Shown: one piece after another, positions 7,763 to 14,811 of the stretch
Layout of the letters: every line of letters starts with the position of its first letter
Position numbering within the stretch: position 1 is the first letter of the stretch
DNA from: Actinomycetes bacterium
Lineage (GTDB): Bacteria; Actinomycetota; Acidimicrobiia; Acidimicrobiales; SZUA-35
Reading direction: 5' to 3'
DNA length: 34,779 nucleotides
NCBI GenBank assembly: GCA_024227975.1
Contig: JAAETV010000561.1
Location: 1 to 34,779, forward strand
Position numbers and translations under genes: made by a program
Notes under the pieces: generated by a model
Databases searched by the model: none
Seen by the model: only the letters and a program-made list of their open reading frames with translations
Told to the model about the DNA's origin: nothing

Positions 7763-10147
7763 TTACTGCTCGGAAGAGAACCTCGAGGGCCGTACGACGG
7801 CATCGTGGATGAGCCCGGCTATCTCGCTCTCACCGAAACCAAGAAGATCGCGGAGGATCTCATCGGTGTGCTGTCCGATCATCGGGGCCGGTCTCCGTAT
7901 TCCATTGGGGGCGTTGGCCAGCCGCCAGGGGACGCCCGGAACGACGCGTCTTCCGGTCACTGGATGGTCGAGGCGTTCGAGCATGCCGACGGCTTCGAGT
8001 TGGGGGTCACCGCTCCATAGGCTGGCTGGCGACAGTGAGGGGAAGGCGGGCACACCGACGGCCTGTAGCCGTTGGGTGAGTTCCCAGCGATCGATGTTTC
8101 GGGTCCAGCTGGCAATCAGGTCCTCGAGATCTCCCTCGTTTGACTTGCGTAATCCGGCGTTGGCGTACTTTGGATCAGAGGCCCAGTCGAAGCCGGCCAC
8201 TGTGCACAGTGATTGCCAGCGTTCTTCATCGGTGCAGGCGATGGTCACCCACTCGTCGTCGCCGAGCGCCGGGTAGCAGCCATGAGGTGACCAGATGGGA
8301 TCATGATTGCCGATGGGGTCGGGTGAGCGACCCTCGTGGAGATACGCCATCCAGCCTTCGCCGACGGTCGATGCCACCGCTTCCACCATCGCAATGTCAA
8401 GACGTGCGGGATGGCCTGTGTGGCGAAGGGCCACCAATGCAGCGGTGACGGCCCAAGCAGCAGCAATTCCGGTACCTGGGTCGCCGATCGCCACCCCGGT
8501 CTCGAAGACTTCGGAGGCTCCCTCGTATCCATTGGCCGCATACAGCCCGGCCATCGCCCCCCCAGCAGGTCCATAGGCGACATAATCGGCGGCCGGCCCG
8601 GTCAGCCCATAACCTGTCAATGACGCGATGACCACGTCCGGGTTGAGCGACCTCAACTCGTCGGGCCCGAAGCCCAGCCGGGCCAGCGTCCCGGCCGCGA
8701 AGTTGTCGATTACCACATCACTATTCACGACCAGGCGTCGGATGATCTCTGCGGCCTCCTCACGAGCAATGTCGATCCCCAGGCTGCGTTTGTCGCTGTT
8801 GTAGATCTGAAAGGCACCTCCCGCGTCGGGATCTCCAGCCATCCCGTCGGGCTGGAAGGGGAGCCGACGAAACAGACAGAGATGGTCTGGCGACTCCAGC
8901 CGTACGATGTCGGCTCCCATGTGACCCAGGACCTGTGTACAGGTAGGTCCCGCCCACACCCAGGTGAAGTCGCAGACCCGCACTCCTTCGAGGGGGCGAG
9001 CTGGGCCTCCGACCCGTCCATCGATGCCGTCGACCCTGCCAGGTCGGCGACCACTCCCGTCGAGCCAACCCTCGCCGTCATGATCACCGCGTCTGGGGGC
9101 GGATTGTCTGAGGCCCCACCAGTGACGATCGAACTGCGCGGCGGGGCCCGGTTGTCGGGTGCCGTCGGGCGCGGTGGCGAAGAAGCCGCGTTCGCCAAGA
9201 TGAACATTGTTGTCCAGCTGGGCCATGGTGCTGACCGGTGTGATCGGGACGCGGGCCGCCTGGCCGCGACGGTAGATTTCATCCACTTCTATGGTCGCAA
9301 GCCATTCGCCCATATAGAGCTGCACGAGGTCGGGATTCTCGCTACGGGCCAACGGTGTGGCGAACGGCTCGAGTTGGGCCCACGACGGATTGCCCATCAG
9401 CTCGACGAGACGTTCCCACTGCTCCTGCTCGGGGCAGATGATCTGCACCAGTCCGTCAGCACACGCGAAGATGCCCCAGGGCACTATCGTCCGTCCACCA
9501 AGGCGAGACGCGTCGGACTCGAGGAACGATGCTACCGCCGGTCCGAATTCGGTGATCTTGGCTGCGGCCGCGAACGACGAGAAGTCGATGTGTTCTCCTA
9601 CTCCGGTTCGCTGGGCACGATCGACCGCTCCCAGGGACACCGTCGCCGCCACCGTCGCCACATTGATCGACGCATGGTGACCGGGAGCCTTCAGTGGAGC
9701 CAGGTCGGGGTCAGTGGCGGAAGCAGGAGACAAGAAACCCCAACTGGAACCGTGAATGAGGTTGATCTCCTCCGCTTCGTAGTGGGCGTACGGCCCGCTG
9801 AGTCCGAAGGGCGTCAACGACAACACGACGAGCCCGGGCCAGCGGTCACCCAGCCCTTCAGCCTCCAGATCGACGCCGGGCAGTTCGCTGTGTCGGGGGT
9901 CGTGAATCACCAGGTCTGCCAGACCGACAAGTTCCTGGATACCGACCGTCATCGATCGTTTGTTGGTGTTGAGCCAGCGGCTCAGGTTGTGAGGCCGATC
10001 CGCCACCACGTCATGACCGGCGTCGTAGCGGATCACGTCGGCGCCAAGATCGGCGAATAGCTTCGCAGCCCAGGCGATACCAACACCATCACCGACCTCG
10101 AGCACCCGGATACCACCCAGGGCTGCCACTTCCTCAGTTTCTGTCAC
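7763..10147 (-). CDS. Double-domain CaiB/BaiF (family III) CoA-transferase
   Basis: The 794-residue protein contains two family III CoA-transferase domains. The first runs about 10-365 and opens GGIRVLEVGDGVGIAWAAK. The second runs about 385-770 and opens LEGVRVCDFTWVWAGP. These enzymes move CoA between carboxylic acids through an Asp-linked anhydride. In the C-terminal half the Asp is in GVAIGDPGTG (Asp556), matching FRC Asp169. In the N-terminal half the aligned motif is APGHHASIN, with His157 in place of Asp, so only one half looks catalytic. The GTG at 10147 is preferred because GGAGGAG lies just upstream; an in-frame extension to 10240 would overlap meaB. The 10-bp spacing from meaB places it in the mutase operon, where it probably activates the acid substrate. 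Confidence 0.9.
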   Translation of the reverse strand: MTETEEVAALGGIRVLEVGDGVGIAWAAKLFADLGADVIRYDAGHDVVADRPHNLSRWLNTNKRSMTVGIQELVGLADLVIHDPRHSELPGVDLEAEGLGDRWPGLVVLSLTPFGLSGPYAHYEAEEINLIHGSSWGFLSPASATDPDLAPLKAPGHHASINVATVAATVSLGAVDRAQRTGVGEHIDFSSFAAAAKITEFGPAVASFLESDASRLGGRTIVPWGIFACADGLVQIICPEQEQWERLVELMGNPSWAQLEPFATPLARSENPDLVQLYMGEWLATIEVDEIYRRGQAARVPITPVSTMAQLDNNVHLGERGFFATAPDGTRQPGPAAQFDRHWWGLRQSAPRRGDHDGEGWLDGSGRRPGRVDGIDGRVGGPARPLEGVRVCDFTWVWAGPTCTQVLGHMGADIVRLESPDHLCLFRRLPFQPDGMAGDPDAGGAFQIYNSDKRSLGIDIAREEAAEIIRRLVVNSDVVIDNFAAGTLARLGFGPDELRSLNPDVVIASLTGYGLTGPAADYVAYGPAGGAMAGLYAANGYEGASEVFETGVAIGDPGTGIAAAWAVTAALVALRHTGHPARLDIAMVEAVASTVGEGWMAYLHEGRSPDPIGNHDPIWSPHGCYPALGDDEWVTIACTDEERWQSLCTVAGFDWASDPKYANAGLRKSNEGDLEDLIASWTRNIDRWELTQRLQAVGVPAFPSLSPASLWSGDPQLEAVGMLERLDHPVTGRRVVPGVPWRLANAPNGIRRPAPMIGQHTDEILRDLLGFGESEIAGLIHDAVVRPSRFSSEQ

Positions 10148-10157
10148 TGCTCCTCCA

Positions 10158-11099
10158 CTATCCCGCCACCGAACGGAGTGCCTCCCGAGCGGCCTCTCCG
10201 AGACCGAGGTCACCTGATAGGACCCGTTCGGCGAGCTCATCGATGATCAACTCGTCGCTTTCGTACACATGGTTTGCCACCATCTCAGCCGCCGCCACCG
10301 CCAGTTGACGGCGGGCCCTCACCGTTGCGGCCCTTGAACGTTGGTCGCGGTCGAAGCTGGCCACATGATTCTCGATAGCCTCGGCCAGCTCAGCCACACC
10401 TGTTTTCTCGGTCGCGATCGTTGAGATGATGGGCTGTCTCCATTCGCCATCCCCCCCAGTGCGTAGCGCCTCGTGAAGAATCCGAGCAGTGGCGTCGGCG
10501 AGTGGTGAATCGGCCTTGTTGACCACGAATATGTCGGCGATCTCGAGGATGCCGGCCTTCACCGCCTGGATCTCATCGCCGAGACCGGGAGCTGCGACAA
10601 CCACCACTGTTTGGGCCAGGTGCATGATCTCGGTCTCAGCCTGTCCAGTACCGACTGTCTCTACGAGTACGGTGTCGAAGCCGGCGCCATCGAGCACATC
10701 TATGACCCGGGCGGTCGCTCTCGACAAGCCACCGAGGTGGCCTCGTGAAGCCACGGAACGAACGAAGACTGCCTTGTCGAGGCCATGCTCACCCATCCGG
10801 ATCCGGTCTCCCAGTATCGCTCCCCCACCAAACGGGCTGGACGGGTCAACGGCGAGTACGGCGACCCTCCGATCCTGCTCTCGGAACACGTGAATCAGCG
10901 CGCTGGTGAGGGTGGACTTGCCTGCCCCCGGCGGACCAGTGATGCCGACCACATGGGCCCGCCCGGTCTTGCCGGAGATCGCCTGAAGTACGGCCTGGGC
11001 TTCAGGCCGGTCGTTCTCCACCGCGGTTATGGCCCGGCCCAGCGCATCCCGGCTGCCAGTGGCAAGGCCCTGGCGGTAGTAGGCCAGATCGCGCTTCAT
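10158..11099 (-). CDS. meaB: MeaB/ArgK-type G3E GTPase, mutase chaperone
   Basis: The 313-residue protein has the P-loop GPPGAGKS (55-62), DPSSPFGGGAILGDRIRM, the VETVGTGQAE segment and the NKAD guanine-specificity motif, all typical of MeaB. In characterised systems MeaB (human MMAA) gates cobalamin loading into, and protects or repairs, adenosylcobalamin-dependent acyl-CoA mutases. Here it lies in the same operon as a two-subunit mutase, which is the expected partner. The ATG at 11099 overlaps the stop of the TetR gene by 4 nt (ATGA), showing translational coupling. Length is normal and the motifs are intact, so I expect an active GTPase. Confidence 0.95.
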   Translation of the reverse strand: MKRDLAYYRQGLATGSRDALGRAITAVENDRPEAQAVLQAISGKTGRAHVVGITGPPGAGKSTLTSALIHVFREQDRRVAVLAVDPSSPFGGGAILGDRIRMGEHGLDKAVFVRSVASRGHLGGLSRATARVIDVLDGAGFDTVLVETVGTGQAETEIMHLAQTVVVVAAPGLGDEIQAVKAGILEIADIFVVNKADSPLADATARILHEALRTGGDGEWRQPIISTIATEKTGVAELAEAIENHVASFDRDQRSRAATVRARRQLAVAAAEMVANHVYESDELIIDELAERVLSGDLGLGEAAREALRSVAG

Positions 11100-11677
11100 C
11101 GTCGGATATCGAGTGGGCTGCGAAGACCGTCGACGATGCTTCGCGCAAAGGCGTCGATGTCTGACCGCCGGCCCTGAAACCAGGTGAAGGACCAGTTCAT
11201 AGCTCCGAGGAGAAGGAGGCGGAGGTGGCGGCGATCGGTGCCTTCGGGGAGGTCGAGCTCGTCTAGAAGGTCGCGGAAGACCTGCTCATAGGAGTCGCGC
11301 ATCTCCACGATCTGGGGGCGGACGGTCGAAGTCGATGGGAGCGGCGCCATGATCGCCTTGAAGATCGGCTCACCGCCGAGTAAGGCCCTGAGGTGAGCGG
11401 TGCAGGCAGCCTCCACCTTGTCCCACCCCGGCTCGACACCTTCGATCGCCTGCAGGGCCGCCTCGGTGATAAAGCGCAGGCCGCGCTCATGGACCGCCAA
11501 CAGCAGATCGTCCTTGCTCGCGAAGTGGTAGTAGATCGATGCGGTCTGCATCCCCACCTCCGCCGCGATACCTCGGATCGAAGCCGCGTCGAAGCCATCA
11601 CGACTGAAACAGACAGCCGCAGCTTCAATCAGGTCGTCACGGCGGTTTGAGGCGTATCGGACAACGGTGTCAGTCAT
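11096..11677 (-). CDS. TetR-family transcriptional regulator
   Basis: The 193-residue protein begins MTDTVVRYASNRRDDLIEAA and has the TetR helix-turn-helix IRGIAAEVGMQTASIYYHFASKDDLL at about residues 30-55, followed by a helical ligand-binding domain. The start at 11677 is fixed by the family layout and by the ATGA overlap with the dehydrogenase stop; the frame extends upstream but that part overlaps the previous gene and is unlike TetR. It sits inside the operon between the dehydrogenase and meaB, so it probably autoregulates the block. The palindromes at 14757-14775 in the divergent promoter are its most likely operator. Relatives in fatty-acid and steroid catabolism respond to acyl-CoA, but the effector here is unknown. 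Confidence 0.92.
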   Translation of the reverse strand: MTDTVVRYASNRRDDLIEAAAVCFSRDGFDAASIRGIAAEVGMQTASIYYHFASKDDLLLAVHERGLRFITEAALQAIEGVEPGWDKVEAACTAHLRALLGGEPIFKAIMAPLPSTSTVRPQIVEMRDSYEQVFRDLLDELDLPEGTDRRHLRLLLLGAMNWSFTWFQGRRSDIDAFARSIVDGLRSPLDIRR

Positions 11678-12588
11678 CACTTCTTGTCTTGGGCGCGTTC
11701 GACACCGAGGAAGTCGTAGAGGCCGCCTCGGCTGTCGGGCACCATGTCCGGAGAACCGTGGTAGCCGGCAAGGAATGCCTGGCGTGCGATTGTCGGCACG
11801 GCATAGCGCTCCCCGCAGTTCGCATGCAGATACTCCTGGGCGTGATAGAACGCGTCGAAGCTCGAACCATCGAGAAGCTCGAACACACCCATGGGCCAAC
11901 CGAGTCCCGTCTTCACCATCTCATCGATCTCCGCCGGACCAGCGATGTTCAGCTCGACCAGCCGGATCGCCTCGGCGAGATAGTTGTTGATGAAGCGGGT
12001 CATGAAGAATCCCGGGGAGTCCTTCACAACGACAGGTCGCTTGTTGACCTGGCGCAAATAGGCGAGGACGTACTCCAAAGCGTCGTCGTCAACGAAGGTG
12101 CTGCGCGACACCTCTACCAGCGGCATGACATGGGCCGGGTAGAACCAGTGGGTCCCAACGAGACGGCTCGGGTTCTCCAGCGGTGCCGCCAGTTCGGCGA
12201 TGAGAATCGAAGACGTGTTCGTGGCCAGCACCGCTTCGGATGGGGCGTAGCGGTCGACGAGCTCAAAGGAGGCATGCTTGGTCGCCACCACCTCGGGGAC
12301 GGTCTCGAAAATGAGATCAACGTCGGTCAGCGCTTCCTCATAGTCGGTCGTTCCGGTCAGCCGCGCCAATGCGTTGTCGGCTTGATCTCTGGTGATGCGC
12401 TCCTTGGTTACTGCTCGTTCCAGGCCGAAGGGCCCGTTGGTGACCAATTCCATGCCGTGGTCGACGGTTTCAGCTCGCCGCGACACGATTACGACCTCAG
12501 CGTCGCTGTACTGGAGGCAGGCCAGCGCAATCCCATGACCCATACGGCCTCCACCACCGAGGATGGTTACCTTTTTCGGCTCGGACAT
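11677..12588 (-). CDS. 3-hydroxyacyl-CoA dehydrogenase
   Basis: The 303-residue protein has an N-terminal NAD-binding Rossmann motif GGGGRMGHGIA (11-21), the family segment ATNTSSI, the catalytic pair His147 and Glu159 in THWFYPAHVMPLVEV, and the C-terminal-domain start VVVKDSPGFFMTRFINNYL. It should oxidise a 3-hydroxyacyl-CoA to the 3-oxo form with NAD+. The length matches the single-function (FadB2/HBDH-like) class without a hydratase domain. Both ends overlap neighbours by 1 nt (TGATG-type with the B12 subunit upstream and TetR downstream), so it belongs to the mutase operon. It would act before the thiolase encoded divergently at 14812. Confidence 0.92.
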   Translation of the reverse strand: MSEPKKVTILGGGGRMGHGIALACLQYSDAEVVIVSRRAETVDHGMELVTNGPFGLERAVTKERITRDQADNALARLTGTTDYEEALTDVDLIFETVPEVVATKHASFELVDRYAPSEAVLATNTSSILIAELAAPLENPSRLVGTHWFYPAHVMPLVEVSRSTFVDDDALEYVLAYLRQVNKRPVVVKDSPGFFMTRFINNYLAEAIRLVELNIAGPAEIDEMVKTGLGWPMGVFELLDGSSFDAFYHAQEYLHANCGERYAVPTIARQAFLAGYHGSPDMVPDSRGGLYDFLGVERAQDKK

Positions 12589-13001
12589 CAGTCAACTCTC
12601 CCAAGTTCTGTACGGACCATCTCGATCGCTTGCTCGGCGTTGGTACCCGGCCCAAAGATCGCCGAGACACCCCAGCCGAGGATCGTTGCCTCGTCGTCGG
12701 GGGGAATCACGCCACCACCTATGACGAGAGTGTCGGTGCGACCGGCTTCCTTCAGACCCCCGAGGAGCTCCTCGAAGATCCCAAGGTGGCCGCCCGATGA
12801 AGCGGAGATGCCGACGACGTCGACATCCTCATCGAGCACCGCATTGACGACCTCCTCGGGGAGGAGGAAGTTGGAGAAGATCACCTCGAACCCGGCCTGG
12901 CGCATCTTCTTCGCGACGAGGCGTACACCGCGATCGTGGCAGTCATGAGTGGGCTTGGCCAGCAGTATGCGGATCGGATCAGTGTTCGTATCAGTACTCA
13001 T
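12588..13001 (-). CDS. Cobalamin-binding small subunit of a methylmalonyl-CoA-mutase-family enzyme
   Basis: The 137-residue protein is a stand-alone B12-binding domain. It carries the base-off/His-on motif DCHDRG (Asp20, His22, Gly25), in which His22 is the lower axial cobalt ligand, then GISASSGGH and VIGGGVIPP, which line the dimethylbenzimidazole tail pocket. It should pair with the catalytic subunit encoded directly upstream, whose gene it overlaps by 11 bp. The separate-subunit layout is shared by isobutyryl-CoA, 2-hydroxyisobutyryl-CoA and several aromatic or alkylsuccinate mutases, rather than by the single-chain methylmalonyl-CoA mutase. The ATG at 13001 is the natural start given its position within the end of the upstream gene. 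Confidence 0.94.
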   Translation of the reverse strand: MSTDTNTDPIRILLAKPTHDCHDRGVRLVAKKMRQAGFEVIFSNFLLPEEVVNAVLDEDVDVVGISASSGGHLGIFEELLGGLKEAGRTDTLVIGGGVIPPDDEATILGWGVSAIFGPGTNAEQAIEMVRTELGRVD

Positions 13002-14715
13002 GGGGTGCCCTCCATCCGAGGGCGGTCTTGAGCGCGCCCATCATCTCTCCAGTAGTTGCGTCGACGCGAGCGGCGTTGATAGCGGCCTCGATGAGGCTGC
13101 CATCGAGCTCTGAGTACCCCTTGGTTGCGAACCCTTGAGCCTCCCGCTCCAGACCTTCCATCGCCTGCTCCCAGGCCGCGTTGTCTCGATCGGCTCTCAA
13201 TGTTTGGATCCGTTTGATGGCCACCTGCTCGGCTTCTGGGTCGACCTTGAACAGGTTGGCTGGTGGAGGGGTATCGGTGACGTATTTGTTCATGCCAACG
13301 ACCGTTCGCTCACCACTGTCGACCAGGTCACGCCACCGCTCCGCCGATGCCTCGACCCGACGGCGGACCCAGCCAGACTCTTGGGCGGCGATGTATCCAC
13401 CTTGGGCTTCGACTTCCTCGACCAGTTCGAGAGCTGCGCTCGCAATCTGATCAGTCAATGCCTCCACGTAGTACGAGCCGGCGAGCGGATCCGAAACCGA
13501 GGTGATGTTCGTCTCTTCCTGGATCACCTGCTGCACTCTCAAGGCCAGAGTGGCGGCCTCTTCGGTGGGGATCGTCAGCGCTTCGTCATACGCCGATACC
13601 TCCATGGCCTGCACTCCGGACAGGGCGGCTCCGAAGGCGTGGAGGGAAGTACGAATCAGATTGACCAACGGCTGCTGGGCCGTGAGCAGGGCCCCCGCCG
13701 TGTGAGTGTGGATGCGGACATGCATGGAGCGAGGATCACTCGCCCCGAACATCTCCTTCATTGTCGTCGCCCAGATCCGGCGCAAGGCTCTGATCTTGCA
13801 GACCTCCTCGAAGAAGTCGTTGGCCTGGGCGATCTGGAACCCGAAGCGCATCAGCGCCTGGTCGGCGGTGAGACCGGACTCGATACAAGCCCGTACGAGG
13901 TCGATGCCGTAGGCCAACATGAGGCCGATCTCTTCGACCGCAGTGCCACCAGCCTCCTCGACGCCGTACCCGAAGAAGTTGGTGGTGTTCCATCGAGGCA
14001 TGTTCTTGGCGCAGTAGTTCACGAGCTCGACCGCGAGCTTGTGTCCCTGCCTTGGGGGGAAGGCGCTCATGCCAACGTAGGCGGACTGGTGGTACCAGTT
14101 CATCGAGTTGCCGCGCAGCTGGTCCGGCGTCAGGCCACGATCCTCGGCCAGTGCGATGTACTGGGCTAGGGCCGGCACCACCTGGTAATAGGTGATGTGG
14201 ATGACATTCATCTGGTCGAGGTCCATACCCTCGAACAAGACGTCCATGTCCTGCTTGGAGTAGACGCCCATGCCGCACTGACCCATCCGGCCGCGGGCTG
14301 CGGGATGGTCAGGGTCGAGTCCCTCGTGAGATGCCAGGTCGTAGACGAGGTTGTAGAACTTCTGCCCGAAGTAGCCAATCATGCCCTGGTCGGCGAGCGC
14401 GTCCATCCGGCTGCGAGTGTCTTCGGGGAGTCCGAAGCCAATCACTGGCTGGTTGGCCCAGTGCATCAGCTGGTATTGGGCAGGGAGGTTTCCCCGGGTG
14501 AATGGATACTGACCCGGGGCACCAGTCTTCTCCAGGTCGAGATGGGCAATATCGTGCGGAAAGTAGGCCGACTTGATGGGAAGGCCCGAGTGGGTTGTGG
14601 CTTCAGTGGCCCGCCCGGGGGCTTGGTCTCCGAACTTGTCGACCAACGCGCTGTACGCCGCGGCCCAGTCCTCCGCCAGCTTCTCGGACTCCGCCAGCGT
14701 TTCTTCGTCGAACAC
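12991..14715 (-). CDS. Large (catalytic) subunit of a non-canonical B12-dependent acyl-CoA mutase
   Basis: The 574-residue protein has the TIM-barrel of the methylmalonyl-CoA mutase family: GQYPFTRG near residue 70, SHEGLDPDHP, RIHTHTAG, LTAQQP and QEETNITSVSDPLAGSYYVE. Several catalytic positions differ from the family norm. The usual GYHxxEAG reads GYGVEEAG (Gly251 for the conserved His). The region holding the carboxylate-binding Arg of methylmalonyl-CoA mutase reads SAYVGMSAFPP without Arg. The PTMY/WTxRQYAGF stretch reads PAQY/MHWANQPVIGF. A different substrate is therefore likely. The GTG at 14715 is preferred over the TTG at 14721 because GAGGGGAG (14722-14729) is then 6 nt away. It is the first gene of the operon. 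Confidence 0.9.
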   Translation of the reverse strand: MFDEETLAESEKLAEDWAAAYSALVDKFGDQAPGRATEATTHSGLPIKSAYFPHDIAHLDLEKTGAPGQYPFTRGNLPAQYQLMHWANQPVIGFGLPEDTRSRMDALADQGMIGYFGQKFYNLVYDLASHEGLDPDHPAARGRMGQCGMGVYSKQDMDVLFEGMDLDQMNVIHITYYQVVPALAQYIALAEDRGLTPDQLRGNSMNWYHQSAYVGMSAFPPRQGHKLAVELVNYCAKNMPRWNTTNFFGYGVEEAGGTAVEEIGLMLAYGIDLVRACIESGLTADQALMRFGFQIAQANDFFEEVCKIRALRRIWATTMKEMFGASDPRSMHVRIHTHTAGALLTAQQPLVNLIRTSLHAFGAALSGVQAMEVSAYDEALTIPTEEAATLALRVQQVIQEETNITSVSDPLAGSYYVEALTDQIASAALELVEEVEAQGGYIAAQESGWVRRRVEASAERWRDLVDSGERTVVGMNKYVTDTPPPANLFKVDPEAEQVAIKRIQTLRADRDNAAWEQAMEGLEREAQGFATKGYSELDGSLIEAAINAARVDATTGEMMGALKTALGWRAPHEY

Positions 14716-14744
14716 GAGCAACTCCCCTCAGTATGGGATTGCAG

Positions 14745-14773
14745 TTGAATACCTGCCGATCGATCGTTACTGT
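14745..14773 (+). promoter_or_regulatory. Promoter of the thiolase gene (TTGAAT, 17 bp, TACTGT)
   Basis: A -35-like TTGAAT (14745-14750) and a -10 TACTGT (14768-14773) are separated by 17 bp, about 40 bp before the thiolase ATG. The -10 overlaps that of the opposing promoter. Confidence 0.55.
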
Positions 14774-14775
14774 AA
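14757..14775. promoter_or_regulatory. Adjacent palindromes, candidate TetR operator
   Basis: CGATCGATCG (14757-14766) is a perfect palindrome and is followed directly by TTACTGTAA (14767-14775), palindromic around its central T. They cover the spacer and -10 of the thiolase promoter and the -10 of the mutase promoter. A TetR dimer bound here would block both. The match to the regulator at 11096-11677 is inferred from position only. Confidence 0.45.
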
Positions 14776-14797
14776 TGAGACTTCGAGCGGCCCGCAA
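14769..14797 (-). promoter_or_regulatory. Promoter of the mutase operon (TTGCGG, 17 bp, TACAGT)
   Basis: On the minus strand TTGCGG (14797 to 14792) is followed after 17 bp by TACAGT (14774 to 14769). It mirrors the thiolase promoter and shares five bases of its -10. A leader of about 45 nt would precede the GTG at 14715, which has its own Shine-Dalgarno sequence. Confidence 0.5.
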
Positions 14798-14811
14798 GGA
14801 GGTCCCAACCC

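Noticed and set aside
8882..10060. 392-residue open frame on the plus strand
   Set aside because: It lies wholly opposite the CaiB/BaiF gene, is Arg/Gly/His-rich with no domain, and is the usual antisense shadow of a high-GC gene.
11678..11899. 74-residue N-terminal extension of the TetR protein
   Set aside because: It overlaps the dehydrogenase gene in another frame and is unlike TetR proteins, which begin a few residues before the first helix; the ATGA overlap supports 11677.
11647..12948. 433-residue open frame on the plus strand
   Set aside because: It is antisense to the dehydrogenase and the B12 subunit, which both have complete family motifs; no ribosome site or recognisable protein.
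13135..14169. 344-residue open frame on the plus strand
   Set aside because: It is antisense to the mutase large subunit and shows no domain or plausible composition.
12991..14715. Ordinary methylmalonyl-CoA mutase
   Set aside because: The substrate Arg and conserved His are missing and the B12 domain is a separate protein, so that name would mislead.
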